From Pseudomonadota bacterium (GTDB taxonomy: Bacteria > Pseudomonadota > Alphaproteobacteria > Caulobacterales > Caulobacteraceae): a stretch of DNA of 43,535 bases. Location of the stretch: the NCBI GenBank assembly GCA_021816155.1, contig JAKAZA010000014.1, positions 1 to 43,535 on the forward strand, read 5' to 3'. The position numbers and the translations under genes were made by a program. Positions 9,578 to 19,716 of the stretch are shown here, piece after piece (position 1 is the stretch's first letter; each line of letters opens with the position of its first letter). Below the pieces are notes generated by a model that saw only the letters and a program-made list of their open reading frames with translations, ran no database searches and had not been told where the DNA came from.

Positions 9578-9671
9578 CGGCCCAGCCAGCCGATCCCGGT
9601 CGAGTTTTGATCGCCCTGCGCCGGATACTCCGGCCCTCAAGTCCCGCCCTCCAGCGGAAAAGAGGAGAGTC

Positions 9672-9755
9672 ATGGCCGACCTCATCTACCTCGCCGTCGG
9701 CGTCGCCGCGCTCGGCGTCTTCGCGCTCTACGCCCTCGGGCTGAAGCGGATCTGA
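9672..9755 (+). CDS. 27-residue membrane peptide leading the kdp operon
   Basis: A micro-gene encoding MADLIYLAVGVAALGVFALYALGLKRI (given here as two parts: MADLIYLAVGVAALG and VFALYALGLKRI). It starts at ATG 9672 with the strongest ribosome site of this operon (AGAGGAGAG, about 3-10 bases upstream). The product is one hydrophobic helix with a short positively charged tail, so it should sit in the inner membrane with its C-terminus probably cytoplasmic. It lies 5 bases before kdpF on the same strand. It does not resemble the kdpF product, whose usual tail is P-x-K/R-F, so it looks like an additional small protein of the Kdp system rather than KdpF itself. Function unknown. Confidence 0.6.
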   Translation: MADLIYLAVGVAALGVFALYALGLKRI

Positions 9756-9760
9756 CGCCG

Positions 9761-9847
9761 ATGATCGTCTCGCTGATCTACGCCGCGGCCGTGCTGGCCA
9801 TTGGCGCCTACATGGTCGCGGCCCTGCTTCGCCCCGACAAGTTCTAA
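9761..9847 (+). CDS. kdpF: KdpF small subunit of the potassium-transporting ATPase
   Basis: A 28-residue single-helix peptide starting MIVSLIYAAAVLA and ending LLRPDKF; the P-x-K-F ending is typical of KdpF. KdpF stabilises the KdpFABC complex in the membrane. It starts 5 bases after the stop of the preceding micro-gene with no clear ribosome site, so translation is probably coupled to it. kdpA follows after 27 bases with its own AAGGA site. Confidence 0.8.
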   Translation: MIVSLIYAAAVLAIGAYMVAALLRPDKF

Positions 9848-9874
9848 GCCTCAGAAGAATCAAGGATATCCATC

Positions 9875-11593
9875 ATGGATCCGCGCGGCTGGGGTGAGAT
9901 CCTCTTCACCATCGCCATCACCGTGGCCCTCGCCGTTCCGTTAGGCGCCTACTTGGCGCGCGTCTGGCAGGGTGGGAAGACCTGGCTCGACCCGGTGCTG
10001 AAGCCGGTCGAGGCCGGCCTCTACTGGACGTTCGGCGTCGACGCGAAGAAGCAGCAGAACTGGCTCGCCTATTCGCTGTCGATGCTGGCGTTCAGCATCG
10101 CCAGCTTCGTCGTGTTGTACCTGATCCTGCGCTTCCAGAACCTGCTGCCGTTCAACCCGCAAGGCTTTGCCGGTTGCAGCCCCGACCTGGCGTTCAACAC
10201 CGCCGTCAGCTTCGTCACCAACACCAACTGGCAGTCCTACGTGCCCGAGGCGACGCTCTCGGCATTCAGCCAGATGGCTGGCCTGACCAGCCACAACTTC
10301 CTCTCAGCCGCCGTCGGCATCGCGCTGGCGGCCGCGGTGACGCGTGCTTTCATAGCGCACCGCAGCGAGGGGCTCGGCAACTTCTGGGTCGATCTGACCC
10401 GCATCAGCCTCTACGTGCTGCTGCCGCTCTCGATCGTGATCGCCATCACCTTCGTCGCCCTCGGCGAGCCGCAGACGCTGACCGGCCATGTCGACATGGT
10501 CGGCCTCGAAGGCGGCAAGCAGACCGCGATCATGTTCCCCACCGCCAGCCAGGAAGCGATCAAGCAACTCGGCACCAACGGCGGCGGCGTCTTCAACGCC
10601 AACTCCGCGCACCCGTTCGAGAACCCGAGCGCCATCACGAACATCATCGAAGAGATCGAGATGAACGTGCTGGGCTACGCCTGCGTGTTCGCCTTCGGCA
10701 TCGTCGTCGCGGCCAGGAAGGACGCCCGCGCCCTGGTCGCGGTGATGGCGCTCTTCATCCTCGCGGCGGCCTCGATCGTCTACTGGGCCGAGACCCAGCC
10801 GCCGCCGGCCATGCATGCGGTCCACGCCGCCGCGCAGGTCAACATGGAGGGCAAGGAAGTCCGCTTCGGCGCGCCGTCCACGGCGACCTGGACCGCCTTC
10901 ACCACCGGCGCCTCCGATGGCGGCGTCAACGCCATGCACGACAGCTACATGCCGCTCTCCGGCGGCGTGGCGATGTTCATGATTCAGCTCGGCGAGATCC
11001 TGCCGGGGGGCGTCGGCTCGGGCCTGTACGGCATGCTGGTCATGGCCGTGATCGCGGTCTTCGTCGCCGGCCTGATGGTCGGACGAACGCCCGAGTACCT
11101 CGGCAAGAAGATCGAGGCGCGCGAGGTGAAGTTCGCGATGCTCTCGCTGCTCATCATGCCGATGTCGATCCTGGGCTTCTCCGCTGTCGCCGCCGTGCTG
11201 CCGGACGCGCTGAAGGCGCTCGAGGCGCCTGGCGGCACGCCCCACGGCCTCTCGGAGATCCTCTACGCCTACACGTCGGCGACGGGGAACAACGGCTCGG
11301 CGTTCGCCGGTCTCTCCGCCAACGCGCCCTACTGGAACACGACCCTCGGCATTGCGATGTACCTGGGCCGGTTCGCCACCGTGCTGCCGGTGATGGCGAT
11401 GGCGGGCGCCCTTGCGGCCAAACCGAAGCTTGCCGCCAGCGGCGGCACCTTCCCCACCGACGGGCCGCTGTTCGTGGGCCTGGTGGTGGGCGTCGTCCTA
11501 ATCGTGGGTGGGCTTCTCTACTTCCCCGCCCAGGCGCTGGGTCCGATCGTCGAGCACTTCCAGGTGCTCCGGACGGTCGCCCAGCAGCACTGA
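9875..11593 (+). CDS. kdpA: KdpA potassium-binding channel-like subunit
   Basis: Membrane subunit (572 residues) that selects and conducts K+ in the KdpFABC pump; related to the Trk/Ktr/HKT superfamily with repeated pore loops. Pore-loop motifs are recognisable: [10 protein letters not shown] near residues 115-124, [20 protein letters not shown] near 230-249 and [13 protein letters not shown] near 468-480. Multiple hydrophobic helices run through the sequence and the protein is slightly longer than the E. coli one (557). ATG at 9875 follows an AAGGA site. 21 bases separate it from kdpB. Confidence 0.97.
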   Translation: MDPRGWGEILFTIAITVALAVPLGAYLARVWQGGKTWLDPVLKPVEAGLYWTFGVDAKKQQNWLAYSLSMLAFSIASFVVLYLILRFQNLLPFNPQGFAGCSPDLAFNTAVSFVTNTNWQSYVPEATLSAFSQMAGLTSHNFLSAAVGIALAAAVTRAFIAHRSEGLGNFWVDLTRISLYVLLPLSIVIAITFVALGEPQTLTGHVDMVGLEGGKQTAIMFPTASQEAIKQLGTNGGGVFNANSAHPFENPSAITNIIEEIEMNVLGYACVFAFGIVVAARKDARALVAVMALFILAAASIVYWAETQPPPAMHAVHAAAQVNMEGKEVRFGAPSTATWTAFTTGASDGGVNAMHDSYMPLSGGVAMFMIQLGEILPGGVGSGLYGMLVMAVIAVFVAGLMVGRTPEYLGKKIEAREVKFAMLSLLIMPMSILGFSAVAAVLPDALKALEAPGGTPHGLSEILYAYTSATGNNGSAFAGLSANAPYWNTTLGIAMYLGRFATVLPVMAMAGALAAKPKLAASGGTFPTDGPLFVGLVVGVVLIVGGLLYFPAQALGPIVEHFQVLRTVAQQH

Positions 11594-11614
11594 TCCCCTC
11601 GGAGTCTGCGTCCC

Positions 11615-13678
11615 ATGTCCGACGTTGCCGTCCACCTTGGCGAGAAGCGCCGCTCGGCGATCACCTCGACCGCCCTCTCGTCCAGCGTCATGCTGCGCGC
11701 GATCCAGGATTCGTTCGTCAAGCTCGACCCGCGCAAGCTGTCGAAGAATCCGGTGATCCTGGCCACCGAGATCGTGGCCCTGCTCGCCACGATCTCGACC
11801 GTGAGCGCCTTCATCACGGGAACCTACCCCTGGTGGGCGTTCCAGATCGCGCTCTGGCTCTGGTTCACGGTGCTGTTCGCCAACTTCGCCGAGAGCATCG
11901 CCGAGGGCCGCGGCAAGGCCGCCGCCGATGCGCTGCGCGCCCAGCGCGTCGACGTGAAGGCCAAGCTGATCATCGACGAGACCGGCGCGGTCGTCCCGAC
12001 CGCCGCCTACAAGCTGGCGGCCGGCGACGTAGTGCTGGTCGAGACCGGTGACGTGATCCCATCCGACGGCGAGATCATCGAGGGCGTCGCTTCGGTCAAC
12101 GAGGCCGCGATCACCGGCGAGAGCGCGCCGGTGATCCGCGAGGCGGGCGGTGACCGCTCGGCCGTGACCGGCGGCACAACCGTGGTCTCCGACTGGATCA
12201 AGGTGCGCATCACCGCCGACGCCGGCTCGACCTTCCTCGACCGCATGATCGCGATGGTGGAAGGCGCCGAGCGGCGCAAGACGCCCAACGAGATGGCGCT
12301 GACCGTGCTGCTGGCGGGCCTGACCCTTATCTTCCTGATCGTGGTCGTCACGCTGCTGGGCCTCGGCCAGTACTCGGGCGTGAAGCTCGATCCGCTGGTG
12401 CTGGGCGCGCTCTTCATCTGCCTGATCCCGACCACGATCGGCGCGCTCCTGTCCGCCATCGGCATCGCCGGCATGGACCGGCTGCTGAAGTTCAACGTGC
12501 TCGCCACCTCGGGCCGCGCGGTCGAGGCCTCGGGCGACGTCGACACGCTGCTCCTCGACAAGACCGGCACCATCACCCACGGCAACCGCATGGCAACGGA
12601 AGTGATCCCGGCTCCTGGCGTGCGCCCCGAGGCCGCGCTGCGGGCGGCGATGATGGCCTCGCTGGCCGACGAGACCGCGGAGGGCCGCTCGATCGTCGAC
12701 CTGGCGCTCGAGAAGGGCCTGACCGGCGTGCCGCCGAAGGATTCGACCCCGGTGCCGTTCAGCGCCTCGACCCGCATCTCGGGCCTCGACGCCGGCGCCG
12801 ACGTCTGGCGCAAGGGCGCGGTCGACGCCGTCCTAAAGCTGGTCGGCATGGCCGAGGGCGACGCGCCGGCCGAGTTCGCCGCGGCGGTCGACCGCATCGC
12901 GCGCGCCGGCGGCACGCCGCTGGCCGTGGCCGAGAACGGCGTGCTCGTCGGCGTCGTCTACCTGAAGGACGTGGTCAAGGCGGGCGTGAAGGAGCGGTTC
13001 GCCGACCTGCGCCGCATGGGCCTGCGCACGGTGATGATCACCGGCGACAACCCGGTCACCGCCGCCTCGATCGCCTCGGAAGCCGGGGTCGACGATTTCC
13101 TCGCCGAGGCGACGCCAGAGGACAAGCTGAGGCTGATCCGCGAGGAGCAGGCCAAGGGCCGGCTGGTGGCCATGTGCGGCGACGGCTCCAACGACGCGCC
13201 AGCGCTGGCGCAGGCCGACGTGGGCGTGGCCATGCAGACCGGCACCCAGGCCGCCCGCGAGGCCGGCAACATGGTCGACCTCGATTCAGACCCCACGAAG
13301 GTCATCGAGATCGTGGAGGTCGGCAAGCAGATGCTGATCACCCGCGGGGCGCTGACCACCTTCTCGATCGCCAACGACGTGGCCAAGTACTTCGCCATCA
13401 TTCCCGCGATCTTCGTGGTCTCGCTGCCGGCGCTGAGCTCGCTCAACATCATGCAACTCTCCAACCCGCGCAGCGCCATCCTGTCGGCGATCATCTTCAA
13501 CGCGCTCATCATAATCGCGCTGATCCCGCTCGCCCTGCGCGGGGTGAAGTACCGACCGATCGGTGCGGCGAGGCTCCTGCAGCGCAACCTGTTGATCTAT
13601 GGCCTGGGCGGCATCGTCGCGCCGTTCGTCGGCATCAAGATCATCGACGTCCTCATCACCGCGATCCACCTCGCCTGA
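11615..13678 (+). CDS. kdpB: KdpB ATP-hydrolysing P-type ATPase subunit
   Basis: P-type ATPase subunit (687 residues) that energises K+ uptake by KdpA. The phosphorylated aspartate is D315 in DKTGTIT. The actuator-domain motif TGES lies at 167-170, with Ser170 corresponding to the serine whose phosphorylation inhibits E. coli KdpB. The membrane core carries [15 protein letters not shown] near 269-283. The hinge motif [19 protein letters not shown] is present towards the C-terminus. Length and motif order match the family with no damage. It sits between kdpA and kdpC in the standard order. Confidence 0.98.
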   Translation: MSDVAVHLGEKRRSAITSTALSSSVMLRAIQDSFVKLDPRKLSKNPVILATEIVALLATISTVSAFITGTYPWWAFQIALWLWFTVLFANFAESIAEGRGKAAADALRAQRVDVKAKLIIDETGAVVPTAAYKLAAGDVVLVETGDVIPSDGEIIEGVASVNEAAITGESAPVIREAGGDRSAVTGGTTVVSDWIKVRITADAGSTFLDRMIAMVEGAERRKTPNEMALTVLLAGLTLIFLIVVVTLLGLGQYSGVKLDPLVLGALFICLIPTTIGALLSAIGIAGMDRLLKFNVLATSGRAVEASGDVDTLLLDKTGTITHGNRMATEVIPAPGVRPEAALRAAMMASLADETAEGRSIVDLALEKGLTGVPPKDSTPVPFSASTRISGLDAGADVWRKGAVDAVLKLVGMAEGDAPAEFAAAVDRIARAGGTPLAVAENGVLVGVVYLKDVVKAGVKERFADLRRMGLRTVMITGDNPVTAASIASEAGVDDFLAEATPEDKLRLIREEQAKGRLVAMCGDGSNDAPALAQADVGVAMQTGTQAAREAGNMVDLDSDPTKVIEIVEVGKQMLITRGALTTFSIANDVAKYFAIIPAIFVVSLPALSSLNIMQLSNPRSAILSAIIFNALIIIALIPLALRGVKYRPIGAARLLQRNLLIYGLGGIVAPFVGIKIIDVLITAIHLA

Positions 13679-13700
13679 CCCCGAGGCTGGGAGAAGACCC

Positions 13701-14294
13701 ATGCTTTCCGATATCCGCCCCGCCATCGTCTCGACGGTGCTGTTCACGATGCTCCTGGGGCTCGTCTATCCGCTCGCCATCACCGGCGTCGCCCAGGTCG
13801 CCTTCCCGTACCAGGCCGACGGCAGCCTCGTGCGCGACGCCAAAGGCGACGTGATCGGCTCCGCCTTGCTGGCCCAGCCGTTCGCGAAGGACGAGTACCT
13901 GCATCCCCGCCCATCGGCGGCCGGCGGCAACGGCTACGACCCGACCAGTTCGGGCGGCTCCAACTACGGCCCGCTAGACCCCAGACTTGCCAAGCGCATC
14001 GCCGCCGACGCCGCTGCGCTGCGCGCCTCGACCGGCCACTACGCGATCCCGGACGACGCGATCACCACCTCGGGTTCCGGACTCGATCCCGACATCTCGC
14101 CGGACTACGCCCTGCTGCAGGTCGACCGGATCGCGCGGGCCCGCGGGGCGACGCCCCAAGCCGTCCGCAGCGTGATCGAGCAGCACATCGAGCAGCCATT
14201 CCTGGGCTTCGTCGGCCAGGCGCACGTGAATGTGCTGATGACGAACCTCGCCCTGGACGCGGCAGTTCCAAAAGGACCATCTAGGCCAGCATGA
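13701..14294 (+). CDS. kdpC: KdpC subunit of the potassium-transporting ATPase
   Basis: A 197-residue subunit with one N-terminal membrane helix (IVSTVLFTMLLGLVYPLAIT) and a periplasmic domain; it acts as a chaperone-like factor raising ATP affinity and holding KdpA and KdpB together. The chosen start is ATG 13701 after a GGGAGAAGA ribosome site; the frame open further upstream is out-of-register kdpB sequence. Family segments include GGSNYGPLDPRL and SGSGLDPDISP. The stop overlaps the start of kdpD in ATGA, showing translational coupling. Confidence 0.96.
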   Translation: MLSDIRPAIVSTVLFTMLLGLVYPLAITGVAQVAFPYQADGSLVRDAKGDVIGSALLAQPFAKDEYLHPRPSAAGGNGYDPTSSGGSNYGPLDPRLAKRIAADAAALRASTGHYAIPDDAITTSGSGLDPDISPDYALLQVDRIARARGATPQAVRSVIEQHIEQPFLGFVGQAHVNVLMTNLALDAAVPKGPSRPA

Positions 14295-16972
14295 CGCTGG
14301 ATGAGCCGCGCCGTCCCGACCCCGATGCGCTTCTCGCCGAGGCGCGCAAGGCGGGGCGCGGCCGGCTCAAGGTGTTCCTCGGCATGGCGCCGGGGGTCGG
14401 CAAGACCTACGAGATGCTGGCGCAGGCCGCGCGTCGAAAGGCCGAGGGCCGCGACGTCGTCGTAGGCGTGGTCGAGACCCACGGGCGACGGGAGACCGAG
14501 GCGCTGACCCCCGGCCTCGAGATTCTGCCGCGAAGGCCGATCGAGTATCGCGGTCGTACGCTGATGGAGTTCGACATCGACGCCGCCCTGGCCCGCAAGC
14601 CCGAGCTGCTATTGGTCGACGAGTTCGCCCACACCAATGCGCCGGGCTCGCGCCACCCCAAGCGTTGGCAGGATGTCGAGGAGCTGATCGCCGCGGGCGT
14701 CAACGTCTGGACAACGCTCAACGTCCAGCACCTGGAGAGCCTCGTCGACGTTGTCTGGAAGATCACGGGAGTGCGCCAGCGCGAGACCGTGCCGGACAGC
14801 GTCATCTCCAGGGCCGACGAGATCGAGATCGTCGACGTCACTCCGGCTGAGCTTCGCCAGCGGCTCGCGGAGGGCAAGGTCTACGTGCCGGAGACGGCTA
14901 GGCTCGCGTCCGAGAACTTCTTCAAGCCCGAGAACCTGACGGCCCTGCGCGAGCTGGCGCTTCGCCGCGCCGCCCAGGCTGTCGACGACGAGCTCGTCGG
15001 CGCCATGCGCCGCGCCGGAGTCGCCGGGCCCTGGCCCGCCGGCGAGCGCATACTGGTGCTTGTCGCCGGGGACCCGATGGCCGACCATCTCGTGCGGACC
15101 GGGCGGCGTCTGGCTGAAATGATGAATGCGCCATGGACGGTCGCGCACGTCGAGCGCACCGGCCGGCCGCCGCCTAACCACGCCGTCCTTGGTCGGGTGC
15201 ACGAGGCGATGAAGCTTGCCGAGCAGCTGGGCGCGACGACCGTGACGCTGACCGCCGAGGACATCGTCGCCGCCGTCGGCGACTACTGCGGCAAGAACAA
15301 CGTGACGCAGCTGGTCATAGGCAAGGGGCGCGACAGCCGTTGGCGCGAGGCGCTGGGCCGCTCGTTCGCCGGCGCGATGATGCGGCAGGCCAGGGGCGTG
15401 GCGCTGCACGTCGTCACCGAACGCTCGGTCGAGCCGCCGCGCTCGACCCTGCGCCAGCGCGTGGCGCGCGAGCCAGGAGTCTGGCGCCGCTACCTGCCGG
15501 GCGTCGGCTACGTGGCCGTCGCGACCGCGGTGGCCTTCTATCTGGATCGCACCTTCCGAGCGTCCGATCTCGGGATGATCTTCCTGGCCGCAGTGCTCAC
15601 CGCAGCGGTGCTGCAGGGCCTGAGGCCGGCGCTGGCGGCCGCAACGCTGGCTTTCCTCGTCTACAACTACCTGTTCCTCGAGCCTCGCTACAGCCTCGCC
15701 ATTGGCTCGCCGACCGACGTGCTGACGCTTGGCGTGTTCTTCGCGGTGGCGCTCGTCACCGGCATCCTCGCCGGCCGCGTGAGGGACCAGCAGGCCGCGA
15801 CCCAGCGGCGCGCCGCGGCGATCACGACCTTGCTGGCCGCCAGCCGCCGCCTTTCCGCGTCGGCGAAGAAGCTCGACGCGGCCAATGCGCTCGCCGAGCA
15901 GCTTTCGGCCGCGACCGGCGGCAGGGCGACGATCCTGCTGCCCGACGCCGGCGAGATCACCCCGGCCGCCGGTGCGCCCGCGCTGACACAGCTCTCGACT
16001 CCCGACATGGCCGCTGCGCGGTGGGCGTGGACGCACGGCGAGCCGGCCGGCGCCGGCACCGGCACTTTGCCTAACGCGGCCTGGACCTTTTGGCCCCTGC
16101 AAGGCATCAGCGCTCGCGTCGGAGTCGCCGGGACCGAGCCGCAGGGAGCGGGCGGCGGCGACCAGCAGCGCTTCGTCCTCTCGTTGCTGGATCAGGGCGC
16201 CATCGCCGTCGAGCGGGCGGAATTGGCGGCGGAGGCGTCCGAGGCGGATGCGCTCCGGCGGTCCGAGCGCCTGCGCACCGCGCTGCTCAACTCGATCAGC
16301 CATGACCTCAGGACCCCGCTGGCCGGCGTGCTAGGCGCAGCGACGACTCTGATCGAATACGGCGCTTCGCTCGACCAACCGGTGCAGGAAGATCTGCTCG
16401 AGAGCATCCGCGACGAGGCCGAGCGCCTCAATCGCTATGTCGGCAACCTGCTCGACATGACCAAGCTCGAGGGCGGCGGCGTCGCCCCGCGCACACAATC
16501 GACCGATCTGCGCGACGTGGTCACCGCCGCGGCGGAGCGAATCGCCCGGCGCCTGGGCCGGCGCCAGCTGGTCCGCGATTTCCCGCCGGCGCTGACCACG
16601 GTGCCTGCGGATTCGGCCCTTCTCGAGCAGGCCTTGGTCAACATCCTGGAGAACGCCATCGCCTACAGTGACGACGGTTCCCGCATCGAAGCGGCGGTGT
16701 ACGAAGACGAGCGGAACGTGGTGATCAGCATCGAGGACGAGGGCAGGGGGATACCTACGGCGCAGTTGCGTCAGGTGTTCGAGAAGTTCCAGCGCCTCGA
16801 CCAGTCGAGCGACCGCGGCGCGGGGACGGGCCTGGGCCTCGCCATCGCGAAAGGCTTCGTCGAAGCGATGGGGGGGCGGATCGCGGCGGCCAGCCCGATT
16901 CACGATGGCCGCGGCACCCGCATCCTCGTCAGCCTTCCCAAAGAGAAAGCCACGCCCCATTGGCTGCTATGA
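14291..16972 (+). CDS. kdpD: KdpD sensor histidine kinase
   Basis: Membrane sensor kinase (893 residues, near identical in length to E. coli KdpD) that responds to K+ limitation or osmotic stress and phosphorylates KdpE. The N-terminal KdpD domain has the Walker-A-like GMAPGVGKTYEM (31-42). A universal-stress-like domain covers about 250-370. Four membrane helices lie at about 395-500. A GAF-like region follows, then the kinase core with the phosphorylated His671 in SISHDLRTPL and the ATP-binding motifs (NAIAYSDDGS, DEGRGIP, GTGLGLAIAKG). It overlaps kdpC and kdpE by 4 bases each. Confidence 0.97.
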   Translation: MTLDEPRRPDPDALLAEARKAGRGRLKVFLGMAPGVGKTYEMLAQAARRKAEGRDVVVGVVETHGRRETEALTPGLEILPRRPIEYRGRTLMEFDIDAALARKPELLLVDEFAHTNAPGSRHPKRWQDVEELIAAGVNVWTTLNVQHLESLVDVVWKITGVRQRETVPDSVISRADEIEIVDVTPAELRQRLAEGKVYVPETARLASENFFKPENLTALRELALRRAAQAVDDELVGAMRRAGVAGPWPAGERILVLVAGDPMADHLVRTGRRLAEMMNAPWTVAHVERTGRPPPNHAVLGRVHEAMKLAEQLGATTVTLTAEDIVAAVGDYCGKNNVTQLVIGKGRDSRWREALGRSFAGAMMRQARGVALHVVTERSVEPPRSTLRQRVAREPGVWRRYLPGVGYVAVATAVAFYLDRTFRASDLGMIFLAAVLTAAVLQGLRPALAAATLAFLVYNYLFLEPRYSLAIGSPTDVLTLGVFFAVALVTGILAGRVRDQQAATQRRAAAITTLLAASRRLSASAKKLDAANALAEQLSAATGGRATILLPDAGEITPAAGAPALTQLSTPDMAAARWAWTHGEPAGAGTGTLPNAAWTFWPLQGISARVGVAGTEPQGAGGGDQQRFVLSLLDQGAIAVERAELAAEASEADALRRSERLRTALLNSISHDLRTPLAGVLGAATTLIEYGASLDQPVQEDLLESIRDEAERLNRYVGNLLDMTKLEGGGVAPRTQSTDLRDVVTAAAERIARRLGRRQLVRDFPPALTTVPADSALLEQALVNILENAIAYSDDGSRIEAAVYEDERNVVISIEDEGRGIPTAQLRQVFEKFQRLDQSSDRGAGTGLGLAIAKGFVEAMGGRIAAASPIHDGRGTRILVSLPKEKATPHWLL

Positions 16973-17658
16973 GCGCGCTGAAGCCCCGCATCCTCGTCAT
17001 CGACGACGAACCGCAGATGCATCGGTTTCTCGGACCCGCGCTCGGCGCGGCCGGCTTCGAGCCGTTGCGCGCCGACACGGGGGCCGAGGGCCTGAGGCAG
17101 ATCGCCGCGGGGGCGCCGGACGCGGTCGTGCTCGATCTCGGCCTGCCGGACATGGACGGGAAGGACCTGCTGCGGGCCGCGCGCGTCTTCTACGAGGGCC
17201 CGGTGCTCGTGCTGTCGGCTCGCGAGCGCGAGGCGGAGAAGATCGCCGCGCTCGACCTCGGCGCCGACGACTACGTGCAGAAGCCGTTCGGGGTCGGCGA
17301 GCTGCTGGCGAGGCTGCGGGTCGCCTTGCGCCACCGCCTCGAGCGGTCGGGCGCGGGGCCGTTGGTGAAGGCGGGAGATCTCGAGATCGACCTCGTGCGC
17401 CGGCTGGTCAGCCGCGGCGGCGAGCCGGTGCGCCTCACCCCGAAAGAGTACGAGTTGCTGGCGCGGCTCGTCCAGGGCGATGGCAAGGTGCTCACGCACC
17501 GCCAGCTGCTCGTGGCGATCTGGGGCCCGGCGCACGTCGAAGATCTGCCGTACCTTCGCGTGCTGGTCGGCCAGTTGCGTCAGAAGCTGGAGGCCGAACC
17601 AGCTTCGCCGAGCCTGATCCTCACCGAGCCGGGGGTCGGCTACCGCTTTATGCGGTAG
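16969..17658 (+). CDS. kdpE: KdpE response regulator
   Basis: OmpR/PhoB-type regulator of 229 residues that activates kdp transcription after phosphorylation by KdpD. The ATG at 16969 overlaps the kdpD stop (ATGA); a TTG nine bases upstream is less likely. The receiver domain has the acidic pair D12-D13, the phosphorylated D56 in LDLGLPD, and the QKPFG loop near 104-108. The winged-helix output domain covers about 130-229 and ends in the usual TEPGVGYRF. Its 3' end overlaps the convergent minus-strand gene by 19 bases. Confidence 0.96.
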   Translation: MSALKPRILVIDDEPQMHRFLGPALGAAGFEPLRADTGAEGLRQIAAGAPDAVVLDLGLPDMDGKDLLRAARVFYEGPVLVLSAREREAEKIAALDLGADDYVQKPFGVGELLARLRVALRHRLERSGAGPLVKAGDLEIDLVRRLVSRGGEPVRLTPKEYELLARLVQGDGKVLTHRQLLVAIWGPAHVEDLPYLRVLVGQLRQKLEAEPASPSLILTEPGVGYRFMR

Positions 17659-17933
17659 GCTCTGCGCGGCGCCATCGCTGGCACGGTCCGGAACGCGTAC
17701 GAGCCGCCGAATGCGGCGAGCGCTGCCTCGGCGAGCCCGATCAGGATCACGCTCGCCGCTGCGTAGCACCCGGGACAGTGAAGTTCGCCGAGGCCGTGCC
17801 CGCAGATGCGGCCGAAGTGAGCGACAGGCTCCATAAGGAACGAAAGTGACGCGCCGCCGGCACAAGCGAAGCCCCAGCCCGCGACGACGCGAGCCAACCG
17901 ATCCTTGTCGAAGACGAAGCGCGAACGGGTCAT
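17640..17933 (-). CDS. small Cys/His-rich membrane protein divergent from ccoN
   Basis: A 97-residue protein I do not recognise. It has two hydrophobic segments (about residues 15-38 and 57-76) around a compact metal-ligand-like motif: C44-x-H46-x5-H52-C53-x2-C56. This could bind copper, iron or haem, but that is inference. The ATG at 17933 starts 36 bp from a FixK/FNR-like box that also serves ccoN on the other strand, so it may belong to the same low-oxygen response. The 3' end overlaps kdpE by 19 bases in a convergent arrangement. Composition is like the neighbours and the frame has a normal start, so it is probably a real gene. Confidence 0.65.
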   Translation of the reverse strand: MTRSRFVFDKDRLARVVAGWGFACAGGASLSFLMEPVAHFGRICGHGLGELHCPGCYAAASVILIGLAEAALAAFGGSYAFRTVPAMAPRRAYRIKR

Positions 17934-17969
17934 CGTTAACGCCCTAGCATGCCGGTTGCGGGGGCGGCA

Positions 17970-17983
17970 TTGACATGCATCAA
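17970..17983 (+). promoter_or_regulatory. FixK/FNR-type box upstream of ccoN
   Basis: TTGAC-ATGC-ATCAA is a near-perfect match to the FNR/FixK consensus TTGAY-N4-RTCAA. It lies 67 bp before the ccoN start and 37 bp from the start of the divergent small gene. cbb3 oxidase operons in alphaproteobacteria are classic FixK/FNR targets, induced at low oxygen, so the site is well supported by both sequence and context. Confidence 0.85.
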
Positions 17984-18049
17984 GGCGCCACCGCGCGAAG
18001 CGGGCGACCTCACCTGCGCACGAACAAGTCCAGGGGGGCTCGCTCCACG

Positions 18050-19711
18050 ATGACCGATGCTTTGGCGATGCGGCGGCAGGGGCCTCCGCTGGACGCCGCC
18101 GTCTACCTTGTAGTCTGCCTCGTCGGCGCGTTTCTGATGACCGTCGGCGCCGCGATGTCGAAGGATCCGCTCTTTCAGTTCGAGGCGGAGATTTTCATCG
18201 TCGGCTTCCTTGCCGGCGCAGCGATGCTCCTGATGGGCATCATGGGCGGCGCCTTCCGGCCCGAGCCCGAGAAATACATGGACGGCGTGATCCGGGCGGG
18301 GGTCATCGCGACCCTGTTCTGGGGCGTCGTGGGTATGCTGGTGGGCGTCGTCATCGCCGCCCAGCTCGCATTTCCCCGCATCATGTATCTGCCCGATTTC
18401 GGGCCGCTCAACTTCGGACGCCTCAGGCCCCTGCACACCTCGGGCGTGATCTTCGCTTTCGGGGGAAACGCCCTCATCGCCACCAGCTTCTACGTCGTGC
18501 AACGGACCTGCCGAGCGCGCCTGTTCGGCGGCGTGACCCCGTGGTTCGTATTCTGGGGATACCAGCTATTCATCGTGTCGGCGGCCCTGGGCTACCTCGC
18601 CGGGATCACGCGCAGCCAGGAGTATGCCGAACCCGAGTGGATGACCACGCTGTGGCTGGTGGTCATCTGGGTGGCCTACCTGCTGGTGTTCCTGGGCACG
18701 ATCTGGAAGCGCAAGGAACCCCATATCTACGTGGCGAACTGGTTCTACCTGGCGTTCATCGTCACCATCGCCATTCTGGTCCTCGTCAACAACATGGAGC
18801 TCCCCGTCGGGCTCCTGAACCATCGTAGCTATCCGGTCTGGGCTGGCGTTGAGAGCGCCATGGTCCAATGGTGGTACGGCCACAACGCCGTAGGGTTCTT
18901 TCTCACGGCCGGATTCCTGGCGATGATGTATTACTTCGTGCCCAAGCGCGCGGAGCGGCCGATCTATTCCTACCGGTTGTCGATCGTGCACTTCTGGGCC
19001 CTCATTTTCATCTATATCTGGGCCGGTCCGCACCACCTTCATTACACCGCGCTCCCGCAATGGACGCAGACGCTGGGCATGACGTTCTCGATCATGCTGT
19101 GGATGCCGTCCTGGGGCGGCATGATCAACGGCCTGATGACGTTGTCTGGGGCCTGGGACAAGCTCCGCACCGACCCGGTCGTTCGCATGCTGGTGGTGAG
19201 CCTGGCCTTCTATGGCATGGCGACGTTCGAAGGGCCGGTGATGTCGATCCGGACCGTCAACGCGCTATCCCACTACACAGACTGGACGATCGGCCACGTG
19301 CACTCAGGCGCGCTGGGCTGGGTCGGCTTCGTCACATTCGGCTCAGTCTACTGCATGGTGCCGTGGCTGTGGAAGAAGGAACGTCTCTATTCAAACTCGC
19401 TGGTCGAGTGGCACTTCTGGATCGCGACGACGGGTATTCTTCTCTACATAACATCGATGTGGGTCAATGGAATAATGGAAGGCTTGATGTGGCGCGAATA
19501 CACGCCGCAGGGGTTCCTTGCCTATTCTTTCGCCGAGACCGTTTCCGCCCGCCATGTGGGTAACGTGGTGCGACTGGTCGGCGGCCTCATGTACCTCTCT
19601 GGGGTCTTCATCATGGTCTACAACTGCTGGCGGACGGTGCGGATGCCGTCGGTCGAGCGCGCCCCGACGCTGGCGATGTTGCCAGCGGCGGCGGCCATTG
19701 CGGCGGAGTAG
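18050..19711 (+). CDS. ccoN: cbb3-type cytochrome c oxidase catalytic subunit I
   Basis: Catalytic haem b/b3-CuB subunit (553 residues from the chosen start) of the high-affinity cbb3 oxidase, which reduces O2 at low concentration and pumps protons across the inner membrane. About 12 membrane helices are visible. Histidine motifs expected for haem and CuB ligands are present: [28 protein letters not shown] and [11 protein letters not shown]. The start ATG 18050 has a G-rich ribosome site 12 bases upstream; the frame is open to 17975 but that would run into the FixK box. An ATG at 18068 is the other option. First gene of ccoNOQP-ccoGHIS-hemN. Confidence 0.97.
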   Translation: MTDALAMRRQGPPLDAAVYLVVCLVGAFLMTVGAAMSKDPLFQFEAEIFIVGFLAGAAMLLMGIMGGAFRPEPEKYMDGVIRAGVIATLFWGVVGMLVGVVIAAQLAFPRIMYLPDFGPLNFGRLRPLHTSGVIFAFGGNALIATSFYVVQRTCRARLFGGVTPWFVFWGYQLFIVSAALGYLAGITRSQEYAEPEWMTTLWLVVIWVAYLLVFLGTIWKRKEPHIYVANWFYLAFIVTIAILVLVNNMELPVGLLNHRSYPVWAGVESAMVQWWYGHNAVGFFLTAGFLAMMYYFVPKRAERPIYSYRLSIVHFWALIFIYIWAGPHHLHYTALPQWTQTLGMTFSIMLWMPSWGGMINGLMTLSGAWDKLRTDPVVRMLVVSLAFYGMATFEGPVMSIRTVNALSHYTDWTIGHVHSGALGWVGFVTFGSVYCMVPWLWKKERLYSNSLVEWHFWIATTGILLYITSMWVNGIMEGLMWREYTPQGFLAYSFAETVSARHVGNVVRLVGGLMYLSGVFIMVYNCWRTVRMPSVERAPTLAMLPAAAAIAAE

Positions 19712-19716
19712 GCGCC

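Noticed and set aside
10174-12051. 625-codon plus frame across kdpA and kdpB
   Set aside because: Out-of-register reading of two complete, motif-bearing genes; His/Arg-rich product.
14609-16303. 564-codon minus frame inside kdpD
   Set aside because: Antisense shadow of an intact kdpD.
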